DNA of 64,000 nt from Lentibacillus siamensis (lineage in GTDB: Bacteria > Bacillota > Bacilli > Bacillales > Amphibacillaceae). Both the position numbers and the translations under genes were made by a program. The stretch spans positions 496,001 to 560,000 of the forward strand of contig NZ_BAAADS010000025.1 of NCBI RefSeq assembly GCF_039522605.1, read 5' to 3'. The notes below the pieces were generated by a model that saw only the letters and a program-made list of their open reading frames with translations, made no database searches and had not been told where the DNA came from. Numbering within the stretch: the stretch's first letter is position 1; every line of letters starts with the position of its first letter. Below are positions 1-8,323 of this stretch, piece after piece.

Positions 1-876
1 CAACCGTGTTCCGACTGCAAGCACAACATCGGCATCTTTCAACGCATACATCGCTGCTTTGGATCCCATATATCCAATCGGACCAACACCAAGCGGATGA
101 TCTGCCGGGAACGCATCATTGTGCATGTACACACATGCTGCAGGCGCCGATAAATGTTCGGCAATTTTAACAACTGATTCCACCCCATTCGCATCAACTG
201 AGCCGCGTCCGGAAATGATTGCCGGGTTTTTCGCATTTTTCAGTAATTCCACAGCCCTTTCAACCGATTCCGGATCACCGAACCCTCGTTTGTCCGAACG
301 ATACTGGTCGGGCTTTAGAATATAGTCTTCCATTTCACCATAGAAAAGATCGCGCGGGATATCAAACAGAACCGGACCGCGTTCAGCATAGGCAATCCGG
401 AAAGCCGTCCGCAAATTGTCGGCCACCCTGTTCACATTGGTCACCGTGACCGTTTCTTTCGTAATATCTTCAAAAATCGATACCTGGTTTGCCTCCTGAA
501 AGCCGTCCAGGCCAATCGAAGCGGTTCCGGCTGAAGGTGATATCACGACCATCGGACTATGTGCCTGGTTGGCTGCCGCAACCGACGTCACCATATTGGT
601 AATCCCCGGACCATTTTGCCCGACAATGACACCCGCCTTCCCGGAAACACGTTCATACGCATCTGCCATATGACCGGCACTTTGTTCATGGCGCACCGGG
701 ATAAAACGGATTCCGGCAGTCGGGAACAAATCCAGCATATCCATGAAGGCGGAACCGACGATACCGTAAACCTGCGTAATTTCTTCCGCGACCAATGTCT
801 CAACGATTGCTTCACTCGGTGTCATTTTTTGTTTTTGCTTTAACCCCTGTTTTACTTCTTCTGTTTGCTTAGCCAT
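1..876 (-). CDS. xsc: Sulfoacetaldehyde acetyltransferase Xsc (partial, C-terminus outside window)
   Basis: Xsc is a thiamine-diphosphate enzyme that converts sulfoacetaldehyde and phosphate to acetyl phosphate and sulfite, the last step of taurine breakdown. The visible 292 residues hold the N-terminal TPP-binding domain: MTPSEAIVETLV near residue 18, GIVGSAFMDMLDLFPTAG, the RHEQSAGHMADAY stretch with the conserved glutamate, and GQNGPGITNM. These blocks are those I know from characterised Xsc proteins rather than from acetolactate synthase. The start ATG at 876 follows an AGAGGAGGAATCATTT ribosome site. It lies 28 bp downstream of the LysR gene and probably shares a transcript with tpa. The reading frame stays open to base 1, so the other half of the protein lies outside the window. 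Confidence 0.93.
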   Translation of the reverse strand, partial: MAKQTEEVKQGLKQKQKMTPSEAIVETLVAEEITQVYGIVGSAFMDMLDLFPTAGIRFIPVRHEQSAGHMADAYERVSGKAGVIVGQNGPGITNMVTSVAAANQAHSPMVVISPSAGTASIGLDGFQEANQVSIFEDITKETVTVTNVNRVADNLRTAFRIAYAERGPVLFDIPRDLFYGEMEDYILKPDQYRSDKRGFGDPESVERAVELLKNAKNPAIISGRGSVDANGVESVVKIAEHLSAPAACVYMHNDAFPADHPLGVGPIGYMGSKAAMYALKDADVVLAVGTRL

Positions 877-904
877 AAATGATTCCTCCTCTTTTTATTT
901 ATCA

Positions 905-1843
905 TCAACTTTCATCCTGTGAAAGCTGAACCAATCGATACGCACCATTTTTGCTTACTATATTTTTTAACGATTCCAAAAAGAGCTCTGTTATCGATTT
1001 CAGGACGTGTTTGTTGTGGTAAGCAATATAAAGGTTCCGTTTAAATCTGACATTGGTAATCTTATAAGCTTCTAACAGACCCAGTCTTTGCTCTTTTTTA
1101 ATCGCAGTCCTTGAAATAATCGAAACACCCAGGCCCGATTCCACCGCAGCTTTAATAGCTTCCGTGCTGCCCAGTGTCATGGCAATGTTCAAATCATCAT
1201 AAGTAAGCCCGGCTTTTTCCATATAATAGTTGACCACTGACCTTGTTCCGGAGCCTTCTTCTCTGACAATGAGAGGCGTCTCTTTTATTTTCTCCAGTGT
1301 GATCATCTCGTTCATACAGTTAAAAAAATTCGGTGCGGCAACCAGGATCAGTTCATCTTCCAAAAAAGGTTCAATCGTAATATTGGGGTCTTCGATTGGT
1401 GTTTCAATCAACCCCACATCAATGACCTGATCCCTGATTTTGTCAACCGTCTGTCGTGAATTGGAAATAGCAACTTGGATTTGAATCAGCGGGTACATTT
1501 CTTTGAATTCTTTTAGAAATTCGGGCAAAACATACTCACCAATCGTTAAGCTGCACCCCATTGCCAACTCGCCATAAATGGTACTCTCCATCTGCATGAT
1601 TTCTTTTCTGGCGATATCATTCATCCGGACAATTTCCCTGGCGTATTTTAATAAAACGTTTGCAGAACCGGTCATCTCCACTTTTTTGGTTGTACGCTCG
1701 AACAGCTTTGTTTTTAACTCATCCTCAAGTGCCTTGATCTGGGATGTGATGGTCGGCTGGGTCACATATAAAATTTTTGCCGCTTCGGAAAAGCTATTCT
1801 TCTCAGCAACCGCAATAAAAGTTTTTAAACGCTCATAATTCAC
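905..1843 (-). CDS. LysR-family transcriptional regulator inside the taurine operon
   Basis: A 312-residue LysR-type regulator: an N-terminal winged HTH (residues 1-60, with FSEAAKILYVTQPTITSQIKALE) followed by a periplasmic-binding-protein-like effector domain (about 90-300). The start is a GTG at 1843 after GGAAGG with an 8-nt gap. It lies 37 bp after tpa and 28 bp before xsc on the same strand, so it seems co-transcribed with the enzymes rather than divergent, which is unusual for LysR genes. The overall type resembles CysL/CbbR-like sulfur and carbon regulators. I infer that it senses a taurine or sulfur metabolite such as sulfite, but nothing in the sequence identifies the ligand. Confidence 0.9.
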   Translation of the reverse strand: MNYERLKTFIAVAEKNSFSEAAKILYVTQPTITSQIKALEDELKTKLFERTTKKVEMTGSANVLLKYAREIVRMNDIARKEIMQMESTIYGELAMGCSLTIGEYVLPEFLKEFKEMYPLIQIQVAISNSRQTVDKIRDQVIDVGLIETPIEDPNITIEPFLEDELILVAAPNFFNCMNEMITLEKIKETPLIVREEGSGTRSVVNYYMEKAGLTYDDLNIAMTLGSTEAIKAAVESGLGVSIISRTAIKKEQRLGLLEAYKITNVRFKRNLYIAYHNKHVLKSITELFLESLKNIVSKNGAYRLVQLSQDES

Positions 1844-1880
1844 ATATATAACCTTCCAGTCTGCCGAAATGGCATAATTT

Positions 1881-3236
1881 TTAAATACTGTGAATGACCG
1901 AACTCACCGTATCGACGATAAAGTCCAGATCTTCCTCCGTGCTTGTAAGCGGCGGTGCAATGATCAGGATGTTATTACCCCCGGGTACTGTTTGACCGTT
2001 TCTGCCAATTATCAAACCCCGCTGTTTGCATTCCGACACAATCTGATTCAATATCGACTCATCCAGCGGTTCTTTGGAGACTTTGTCTTTGACCATTTCC
2101 AGTCCCAGTAAAAAACCAACCTGTCTGATTTCGCCCACATTTTCATGATTTTTCAAGTCATGTAATTCAATTAATTTGGAATTGCTCAGATCATTTACCC
2201 TGTCAACAATGTTTTCTTTTTCAATGATTTCGATATTCTTCAGTGCGACTGCACATGCGGCAGGGTGACCGCCATATGTCGAGACATGCCGGAGATGGTT
2301 ATCTTCTCCGTCTTCCTTAAATACCTGATAGATTTCGTCCTTGACGGAAGTTGCCCCAAGCGGGAGATATCCGCTGGTCAGCCCTTTTGCCATTGTCACG
2401 ATATCCGGCTGAATTCCGGCCGCATGTTTAAACCCGAACATTTTTCCTGTCCGCCCGAAACCGGATACAACTTCATCCATAATTAACAGGACACTGTGTT
2501 TCCGGCAAATTTCCGACACGCGCTGAATATATTTCATGGACGGGATAATAACTCCGCCGCCGGAAATGAACGGTTCCATAATCACAGCAGCTACCGTTTC
2601 TTCCCCTTCCCACTTGATCATTTCCTCCAGTTGATCAGCTGCCCGTAAATCTTTTTCCTCTGCAGAGCCGGAATACAATGATCGGTAACTGTACGGCGGG
2701 GCAACATGCAGGAATCCTGGTGCACCCGGATCATATTTAAACCGGCGATTTGCCTGTGCGGTTGCACTTAACGCCCCCATTGTCGAACCGTGATAGGCTC
2801 TGTACCTGGAAATAAACTTATATTTTCCCGGATTGCCTGTTTGAATATGGTATTGCCGGGCTATTTTGAATGCAGTTTCATTTGCTTCCGACCCGCTGTT
2901 GGAAAAAAACGTCTGGTATTCTGCCCCAAGCAACGAACTGATCTTATTCGCCAGCTGAATAGCCGGCTGATGGTTCATTGTCAGAGGAAAATAGGACAAT
3001 TTCTTCATCTGCTCTGCCGCTGCATCGACTATTTCCTGTCTGCCATACCCCAGGTTCAAACACCATAAACCGGATACACCGTCAAGATATTGTTTACCGT
3101 CCCCATCTGTAAACCATGATCCAGCTCCGGAAACAGCCACCAGTGCCTTTGCATCCGGATCATACTTATGCATTGCATTCCAAAGATGCGAGGTCTGATC
3201 TGCTGCCGTATGCTCCATCTCAACCTTTGCCTTCAT
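1881..3236 (-). CDS. tpa: Taurine--pyruvate aminotransferase (class III, PLP)
   Basis: A 451-residue class III (omega-type) PLP aminotransferase. It should move the amino group of taurine to pyruvate, giving sulfoacetaldehyde and alanine and feeding xsc two genes downstream. Visible class III landmarks are GVSGLWCLNLGYG, the FFSNSGSEANETAFKIARQY phosphate-binding region (about 110-130), the LIMDEVVSGFGRTG block (about 248-262) and the TMAKGLTSGYLPLGA segment with the Schiff-base lysine near residue 285. The start ATG at 3236 is preceded by GGGGGAGG and a 3-nt gap. Similar enzymes use beta-alanine or putrescine; taurine is chosen because xsc lies in the same operon. Upstream DNA carries repeated ACCAGT/ACTGGT motifs, probable sites of the neighbouring GntR regulator. 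Confidence 0.88.
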   Translation of the reverse strand: MKAKVEMEHTAADQTSHLWNAMHKYDPDAKALVAVSGAGSWFTDGDGKQYLDGVSGLWCLNLGYGRQEIVDAAAEQMKKLSYFPLTMNHQPAIQLANKISSLLGAEYQTFFSNSGSEANETAFKIARQYHIQTGNPGKYKFISRYRAYHGSTMGALSATAQANRRFKYDPGAPGFLHVAPPYSYRSLYSGSAEEKDLRAADQLEEMIKWEGEETVAAVIMEPFISGGGVIIPSMKYIQRVSEICRKHSVLLIMDEVVSGFGRTGKMFGFKHAAGIQPDIVTMAKGLTSGYLPLGATSVKDEIYQVFKEDGEDNHLRHVSTYGGHPAACAVALKNIEIIEKENIVDRVNDLSNSKLIELHDLKNHENVGEIRQVGFLLGLEMVKDKVSKEPLDESILNQIVSECKQRGLIIGRNGQTVPGGNNILIIAPPLTSTEEDLDFIVDTVSSVIHSI

Positions 3237-3310
3237 ATTCCTCCCCCATTTCTGTCAGATTTTTACCAGGCCGTAACTGAACTGCTTAACAGTTGGCCCG
3301 TTATTACAGC

Positions 3311-3385
3311 TATACTGGTTTATGACATCGTGACGTCCGTACCAGTTATTCAATCTATAACCAGTATATGCCACATACCTGGTTA
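3311..3385. promoter_or_regulatory. Cluster of ACTGGT/ACCAGT motifs upstream of tpa: candidate GntR operators
   Basis: TATACTGGTT (3311-3320) and its exact reverse complement AACCAGTATA (3359-3368) form a 10-bp inverted repeat. Between and beside them lie ACCAGTTA (3341-3348) and ACCTGGTTAC (3377-3386). All fall in the 270-bp gap between tpa and the GntR-type gene, read in the same direction. GntR/HutC proteins bind such palindromes, so these are likely operators controlling tpa-lysR-xsc. The assignment to this regulator is inferred from position. Confidence 0.55.
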
Positions 3386-3505
3386 CATTCAATACTTTTT
3401 TGTTAATTCATTCATTTCAAAAAACAAATAAATCTTATAAAACAATTTTATAAATACCCTGACGCCTGACAGAACAGGAGCGATAAAAATTATTATGGGG
3501 CCCTA

Positions 3506-4237
3506 TCAGCCGAATTTTCGCGACAAACTGATTTGGAATGAAAACATATCACTCCTGTAGAACCCTTTTTCCAGTTCAATTACATCCTCGTTTTGTCCTT
3601 TAATAATCCGTTCAGCGGTAAGTACACTGGTTTCAGGTGAAATAAGCAGATCCGCTGCATCTTCTTCTGGCAAAAAGTCACTCCCAATTGTCTGACTGGC
3701 TTCAGCAAACCATATTCCAAGTTCATTTTGTTCAATTTCATATAGTGTTGCATCGTTTAAATCATATTTAATAAGTTCCTTCCCGATTTCAACGGGATAA
3801 TAATGGCACTCAATACCAATCGGCTCATAATCGGCATACCGCAGCCGCTTAATAAAATAAACCTCGCTAAAGCCGGTTTTTTGCTGAACATATTCGGAGG
3901 GGATGAGCGGGCTGTGTGTTATCAATTTTGCCCCAGGCTTCATCCCCATTTGTTTAATGATGTCCGTTGTGCTCGTTAAATTTCCGAGCCAGTCATGAAT
4001 TGGTTTAAATAAAACAAACGTACCTTTGCCATGCCGTTTTTCGAGTATACCTTCACGGACCAGCAGATTAATTGCTTCGCGGACCGTGCTTCTGCTTACA
4101 TTATACTGATCCATGTAATCACGTTCACTCGGAATTTGTCCTGTCAGTGTTCCACTTGTAACTTCTTTTTCTATTATCTTTTTTAGCTGCACATGTAATG
4201 GTATTGAAATTTCATAATCTAGTTTCACTTGTGACAT
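3506..4237 (-). CDS. GntR/HutC-family regulator with UTRA domain (probable taurine regulator)
   Basis: A 243-residue GntR-family protein. Residues 10-75 form the winged HTH (PLHVQLKKIIEKEV, then QIPSERDYMDQYNVSRSTVREAINLL), followed by a UTRA ligand-binding domain of the HutC class. A longer reading frame reaches 4288, but the ATG at 4237 begins the canonical N-terminus and has AGAGAGG just upstream, whereas 4288 has no ribosome site; the Shine-Dalgarno gap is short (about 2-3 nt). It lies upstream of tpa on the same strand with a 269-bp gap that contains repeated candidate operators. I infer control of the taurine genes. The effector is unknown. Confidence 0.88.
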   Translation of the reverse strand: MSQVKLDYEISIPLHVQLKKIIEKEVTSGTLTGQIPSERDYMDQYNVSRSTVREAINLLVREGILEKRHGKGTFVLFKPIHDWLGNLTSTTDIIKQMGMKPGAKLITHSPLIPSEYVQQKTGFSEVYFIKRLRYADYEPIGIECHYYPVEIGKELIKYDLNDATLYEIEQNELGIWFAEASQTIGSDFLPEEDAADLLISPETSVLTAERIIKGQNEDVIELEKGFYRSDMFSFQISLSRKFG

Positions 4238-4382
4238 ATCCTCTCTCTGTTTAGATAACCTAAGAATAGCAAAATAGAATGCAAACATGAAGGTTTACAT
4301 TTTAAATGTATCATAATTGCTGTATCTGCAACTACTTTCCAAACGATTGGCTCGGTTATAAACATGCAAGTATTATGAGGCA

Positions 4383-4426
4383 TTGACATCCAAAGACTAC
4401 AATTGTAATATAATACTACACGTGTA
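4383..4426 (+). promoter_or_regulatory. Beta-lactamase promoter with two BlaI boxes
   Basis: TTGACA (4383-4388) is followed after 17 bp by TAATAT (4406-4411); a perfect TATAAT at 4409-4414 overlaps it. Two palindromes of the BlaI/MecI type, TACAATTGTA (4398-4407) and TACACGTGTA (4417-4426), straddle the -10 region. Known BlaI and MecI dimers bind TACA-nn-TGTA boxes, so repressor binding here would block transcription of the downstream beta-lactamase. Confidence 0.8.
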
Positions 4427-4517
4427 ATCTAATCGTAAGGAGGCTTAACATGTTTTTACATAAAACGCCATAAACGCTGCAAACAAATTTAAAATCCGAT
4501 AGAAGGAAGGGATCAAA

Positions 4518-5459
4518 GTGAGAACAACCAATTCATACAAATCTGGTGTACGTAACATAACGCTTTTCGTGGTTCTGCTTTCCCTGAGCATACTAACAGC
4601 GTGCGCAAATGCAGACAGTGATACCGAAACAACATCTGAATCCAACAAGAAGAATAAAAATGAAACAGAGCAAACGATTAATTTGGATGAAAAATTTGCC
4701 GGTATTGAAAGTGAATTTGACGCCCGAATTGGTGTCTTTGCGGTTGATACGGAGACAAATCAAACCGTTGCTTACCATCCGGATGAACGCTTCGCCTATA
4801 CATCCACCTTCAAAGTTTTCGCGGCGGGAATTCTGTTAAAACAAAACGATATACAGGATCTTGAGAAGGTTATTACGTACACCAAAGATGATGTAGTTAC
4901 CTACTCTCCCGTTACCAAAAAACAAGTGGATACCGGTATGACATTGTTGGAAATCAGTGAAGCGGCAATCCGGAAAAGTGATAATACGGCAGGAAACATT
5001 TTACTGGAGGCACTCGGGGGTCCTGAAGAATTTGAAAAAGCGTTACAAAAAATCGGGGATGAAGTTACCAATGCTGAACGATACGAGACGGAATTAAATG
5101 AGTTTGAGCCTGGAAACACACGGGATACAAGCACACCGAGAGCATTTGCCATCAATCTGAAAAAATTCGCGCTCGGTGATTTGCTTCCGGATGAGAAACG
5201 TGAACTGCTAAATGATTGGATGCAGGGCAATGCCACAGGGGATTCGCTCATTCGCGCAGGAGCACCTGATGGATGGAAAGTTCAAGACAAAAGCGGTGCA
5301 GGAGCATACGGAACAAGAAATGATATTGCCGTTGTACGGCCGCCGAACAGGGAACCAATCGTCATTGCCATTATGACCAGACGTCTTGAAGCGGATGCGG
5401 AATATGACGACTCACTTGTGGCCGAAGCAGCCAAAATCACATTAAACGCTTTTAAATGA
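4518..5459 (+). CDS. blaP: Class A beta-lactamase, lipoprotein
   Basis: A 313-residue serine beta-lactamase that hydrolyses penicillin-type lactams. The start is GTG at 4518 after GAAGGAAGGG. The N-terminus is a lipoprotein signal ending in the lipobox LTAC (Cys29), so the mature enzyme should be anchored to the outer face of the membrane. Class A residues are all visible: S96-T-F-K99 (Ser70 and Lys73), S154-D-N156 (SDN loop), E190 and N194 in the omega loop (Glu166 and Asn170) and K258-S-G260 (the KTG box as KSG). It has its own BlaI-controlled promoter. The blaR1-blaI pair lies 560 bp downstream, separated by an unrelated gene on the other strand. Confidence 0.95.
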   Translation: MRTTNSYKSGVRNITLFVVLLSLSILTACANADSDTETTSESNKKNKNETEQTINLDEKFAGIESEFDARIGVFAVDTETNQTVAYHPDERFAYTSTFKVFAAGILLKQNDIQDLEKVITYTKDDVVTYSPVTKKQVDTGMTLLEISEAAIRKSDNTAGNILLEALGGPEEFEKALQKIGDEVTNAERYETELNEFEPGNTRDTSTPRAFAINLKKFALGDLLPDEKRELLNDWMQGNATGDSLIRAGAPDGWKVQDKSGAGAYGTRNDIAVVRPPNREPIVIAIMTRRLEADAEYDDSLVAEAAKITLNAFK

Positions 5460-5473
5460 ACCGGAAAATCCGA

Positions 5474-5511
5474 GGATCACACATGCCTGCCGGAAATGGC
5501 ATGTGTGATCC
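5474..5511. terminator. Strong hairpin after the beta-lactamase gene
   Basis: GGATCACACATGCC (5474-5487) pairs perfectly with 5498-5511 around a 10-nt loop. It lies between the convergent beta-lactamase and DUF1992 genes. There is no long T run on either side, so it may be a weak bidirectional terminator or an mRNA-end stabiliser. Confidence 0.6.
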
Positions 5512-5528
5512 TTCACCAAACGAGTTAC

Positions 5529-5864
5529 TCACCAAATTTTTTTAGCCTTTTCCAAATTGGTTAAGCTGACCAGATTTTTTTGCATCGGAATGGGGCAAAT
5601 CCGGTTATGCTTTCTGATTTTCAAGTTAATCTCATCCAGATCGCTTTCTGTTTCGGCTGTTTGCAGCAGCGCAGCGATTTCCTTTTGCAGTTCCAACCAT
5701 GGCGGTAAAAATCCGGCATCCTTTACTGTCTTTTGAAAACGTTGAAAGGTATCCATCTGCACATTTTCTTTCGGCAATGGTTTTCCTTTTCCGGGTAAGT
5801 TTTTATAGTCATCCTGGTTCTCCTGCATCATGTCACCAATGAAATCATTGTATTTTTCATCCAT
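5529..5864 (-). CDS. DUF1992 family protein (DnaJ C28-like conserved domain)
   Basis: A 111-residue soluble protein of the DUF1992 family, the domain shared with animal DNAJC28. The typical core is visible: DEKYNDFIGDMMQ, then NLPGKGKPLP, and FLPPWLELQKEI in the middle, with a basic C-terminus. It has no J domain and its function is unknown. AAAGGAGG lies 8 nt before the ATG at 5864 but only 2 nt before the ATG at 5870, so I chose 5864. It sits on the opposite strand between the beta-lactamase and its regulators and is likely an unrelated passenger. Confidence 0.85.
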   Translation of the reverse strand: MDEKYNDFIGDMMQENQDDYKNLPGKGKPLPKENVQMDTFQRFQKTVKDAGFLPPWLELQKEIAALLQTAETESDLDEINLKIRKHNRICPIPMQKNLVSLTNLEKAKKIW

Positions 5865-5961
5865 ACACATCGCCTCCTTTCCATTATATTTTATTATTTG
5901 TATTCTGGCATGATGCAGTAATTACCTGCCTCATACGCCATTGTTCATATAAAATTCATAA

Positions 5962-5995
5962 TTGACGCAACGGTTAAATTGAGTTACTTTGAGTA
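5962..5995 (+). promoter_or_regulatory. Probable blaR1-blaI promoter with a TACT-TTG-AGTA palindrome
   Basis: TTGACG (5962-5967), 17 bp, then TACTTT (5985-5990), 29 bp before the blaR1 start. The -10 overlaps the 11-bp palindrome TACTTTGAGTA (5985-5995). The TACA-nn-TGTA boxes seen at the beta-lactamase promoter are absent. Whether BlaI binds this variant is unknown. Confidence 0.45.
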
Positions 5996-6023
5996 AATAC
6001 CATCGGGTTAAGGAGATGAAAAA

Positions 6024-7793
6024 ATGTCTGTCCTCCACCTGGCAGTATGCGTTGTCCTATCATCGATCATGGTCATTGCCATCATGCTGATTCAAAAATT
6101 TTTTAAAAAACAATTATCACCCAAATGGCAATACAATCTATGGTTTCTTTTATTGGTAACATTAACGATGCCCTTCGTTCCAATGCATTTATTGGATGTT
6201 GGGAGTCACTTCACTTGGAGTATGGAGCAAACGAGCAACCCGGCCCCTGCCAACACCGTAACCGGTAATCCCGATCCGGAAAATGGAAGTTGGATGCATG
6301 ATTTTTCAACATCCGTTAACCGAATGGATTTGACATTTTTGGAACAGGTTCTGACCATCTTATGGATTATTGGAATGCTTGTTATGTTTGTATTAACAGT
6401 TCACACATACATGAAGCTGCGTCGAATAACGTCCTCCATCACCTTGGTGAAAAATCAGGAGGTTCTGCAGCTGTTCGATCAGTGCAAACACCACCTGAAT
6501 ATATCGCGGCGTCTGGTATTGGCGGAATCATCGCTTGTCAAATCCCCGTTGACATGTGGGATTTTCAAAACCTATATAATCCTGCCAACGGACGCAGAAT
6601 CGTGGCTGTCCATGGATGAACTGAAATATATCCTGCTGCACGAATTACATCACTATAAATCAAAAGATAGTGCAATGAGTTATCTGGTTATCCTTTTTCA
6701 AATTGTATATTGGTACAACCCGCTTATCTGGAAGGCATTCAGGAAAATGCGGTTGGACCGTGAAATCGCATGTGACAGCGCCGTACTGAAAACATTAAAT
6801 CAGAACGAACATAAAGCATACGGAAACACGATTATTCATGTTGCAGCTGAATCCTATCTCCCAGGGCATTTCGCAATGGCCAATCAATTCAATGATTCCA
6901 AAAAACAATTAAAAAAGCGGATTGAAAACATTGCAGCCTATACGCCTGAAACAAAGCTGGTAAAACTGAAAAGCATCATGATTTTTATCCTTCTGACAGG
7001 AGTTGTCATAAGTCAGATACCAATAGTTTCGGCAATGCCAAATGGAGATGACCGGATTGAGTTTAACAATAAGCGGACAAAGTATGAGGATTTGAGCAGC
7101 TATTTCAATGAATATAACGGCAGCTTTGTGCTGTACGATTTGCAGCAAAGACAATACACTATCTATAATAAAGACAAAAGCACATTAAGGGTATCACCAA
7201 ACTCCACATACAAAATTTACAGCGCATTATTCGCATTGGAGTCGAAGGTCATTACACAAAAAAATACCGCTATGAAGTGGAATGGAAAAGCATATCCATA
7301 TCCCGCCTGGAACCAGAATCAGGACTTATTCACCGCGATGCAAAATTCCGTGACCTGGTATTTTCAGCGGCTGGACAAAAAAGTTCAGATGGAGAACATA
7401 AAAACTTATCTTGAAAAAATAAATTACGGAAATCAGAATGTCTCCAGTGGAATCGAAGCCTATTGGCTGGAGTCTTCCTTGAAAATTTCACCGATTGAAC
7501 AGGTGCAAACACTCAAGGACTTTTATACGAACGAATTTGCTTTTAACGCGAAAAACGTTAATTTAGTAAAAGAAGCCATCAAATTGGAGACAAAAGACAA
7601 TGCAGCATTATACGGCAAAACCGGCACAGGAACAGTCAACGAAAACAATGTGAGCGGCTGGTTCATCGGGTATATCGAAACCAGCAATAATACGTATTTC
7701 TTTGCAACCAATATCGAAAACGGTACACATGCAAATGGTAGCATAGCAGCGAAAATTACAAAATCCATTCTGCAGGACAAAGGTATCTATTAA
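6024..7793 (+). CDS. blaR1: BlaR1-type beta-lactam sensor/signal transducer (M56 peptidase)
   Basis: A 589-residue membrane sensor, the usual BlaR1/MecR1 length. The N-terminal half has hydrophobic segments and a cytoplasmic M56 zinc protease with HELHH at 206-210 and the downstream CDSAVL block. The C-terminal half is an extracellular penicillin-binding domain with the acylation motif STYK (about 392-395) and KTG near residue 532 in YGKTGTGTVN. Acylation by a beta-lactam activates the protease, which leads to BlaI cleavage and induction of the beta-lactamase. The start ATG at 6024 follows AAGGAG; blaI follows 21 bp downstream. It lacks a recognisable BlaI box in its own promoter. Confidence 0.92.
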   Translation: MSVLHLAVCVVLSSIMVIAIMLIQKFFKKQLSPKWQYNLWFLLLVTLTMPFVPMHLLDVGSHFTWSMEQTSNPAPANTVTGNPDPENGSWMHDFSTSVNRMDLTFLEQVLTILWIIGMLVMFVLTVHTYMKLRRITSSITLVKNQEVLQLFDQCKHHLNISRRLVLAESSLVKSPLTCGIFKTYIILPTDAESWLSMDELKYILLHELHHYKSKDSAMSYLVILFQIVYWYNPLIWKAFRKMRLDREIACDSAVLKTLNQNEHKAYGNTIIHVAAESYLPGHFAMANQFNDSKKQLKKRIENIAAYTPETKLVKLKSIMIFILLTGVVISQIPIVSAMPNGDDRIEFNNKRTKYEDLSSYFNEYNGSFVLYDLQQRQYTIYNKDKSTLRVSPNSTYKIYSALFALESKVITQKNTAMKWNGKAYPYPAWNQNQDLFTAMQNSVTWYFQRLDKKVQMENIKTYLEKINYGNQNVSSGIEAYWLESSLKISPIEQVQTLKDFYTNEFAFNAKNVNLVKEAIKLETKDNAALYGKTGTGTVNENNVSGWFIGYIETSNNTYFFATNIENGTHANGSIAAKITKSILQDKGIY

Positions 7794-7814
7794 ACAGGAA
7801 AGGCAGGGATTCAG

Positions 7815-8198
7815 GTGTCGAAAAAAATACCCACTATTTCAGAATCGGAATGGGAAGTTTTGAAGGTGCTTTGGACAAAGGCTCCGCAAACTGCAAATGA
7901 TATTATTGCCACCTTGCAAGCCCAAACCAATTGGAAGCCGAAAACCGTTCGTACTTTGTTGGATCGACTCACCAAAAAAGAAGTCGTTGGGGTCAATAAA
8001 GAACAGCGAGTCTATACGTTCTACCCCCTGTTCTCCCAGGACGAGTGCCAGCGTGCCAAAACAGAATCCTTCGTCAAACGATTCTATGACGGCACCTTAA
8101 AATCCATGCTGGTCCAATTTATTCAGGATGAGGACTTGTCAGAAGAAGATATTCATGAGCTAAAGACTATTTTGGATAAAAAGAACAGGAAAAAATGA
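7815..8198 (+). CDS. blaI: BlaI/MecI/CopY-family repressor
   Basis: A 127-residue penicillinase repressor. Residues 1-75 form the winged HTH (ISESEWEVLKVLW, then KTVRTLLDRLTKKEVV), and the C-terminal helices form the dimerisation part that BlaR1 inactivates by proteolysis. The start is GTG at 7815 with AGGCAGGGA upstream. Together with blaR1 it forms a two-gene operon. The two TACA-nn-TGTA palindromes at 4398-4426 are its likely target. Confidence 0.93.
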   Translation: MSKKIPTISESEWEVLKVLWTKAPQTANDIIATLQAQTNWKPKTVRTLLDRLTKKEVVGVNKEQRVYTFYPLFSQDECQRAKTESFVKRFYDGTLKSMLVQFIQDEDLSEEDIHELKTILDKKNRKK

Positions 8199-8231
8199 TA
8201 AAGAAGCTGAGACTATTAAAAAGTATACCTC

Positions 8232-8323
8232 AGAAAACCTAGTCGTCACCAAACCTTCAGGTGACGACGTAAGTTACACCTATGCAGTAAGAAAGATTTA
8301 TACTTTCTTAGCTGTCAGGAAAG
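8232..8323. repeat. Dispersed two-hairpin repeat, copy 1
   Basis: The first of two 92-93 bp copies (second at 25715-25807). Hairpin 1 pairs GTCGTCACC (8242-8250) with GGTGACGAC (8260-8268). Hairpin 2 pairs TAAGAAAG (8288-8295) with CTTTCTTA (8303-8310). The copies differ in hairpin 1 at positions that keep pairing. This copy overlaps the last codons and stop of the MFS gene, which ends in ...TAKKV inside the repeat. It may also act as a terminator between blaI and the MFS gene, which converge here. Confidence 0.75.
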
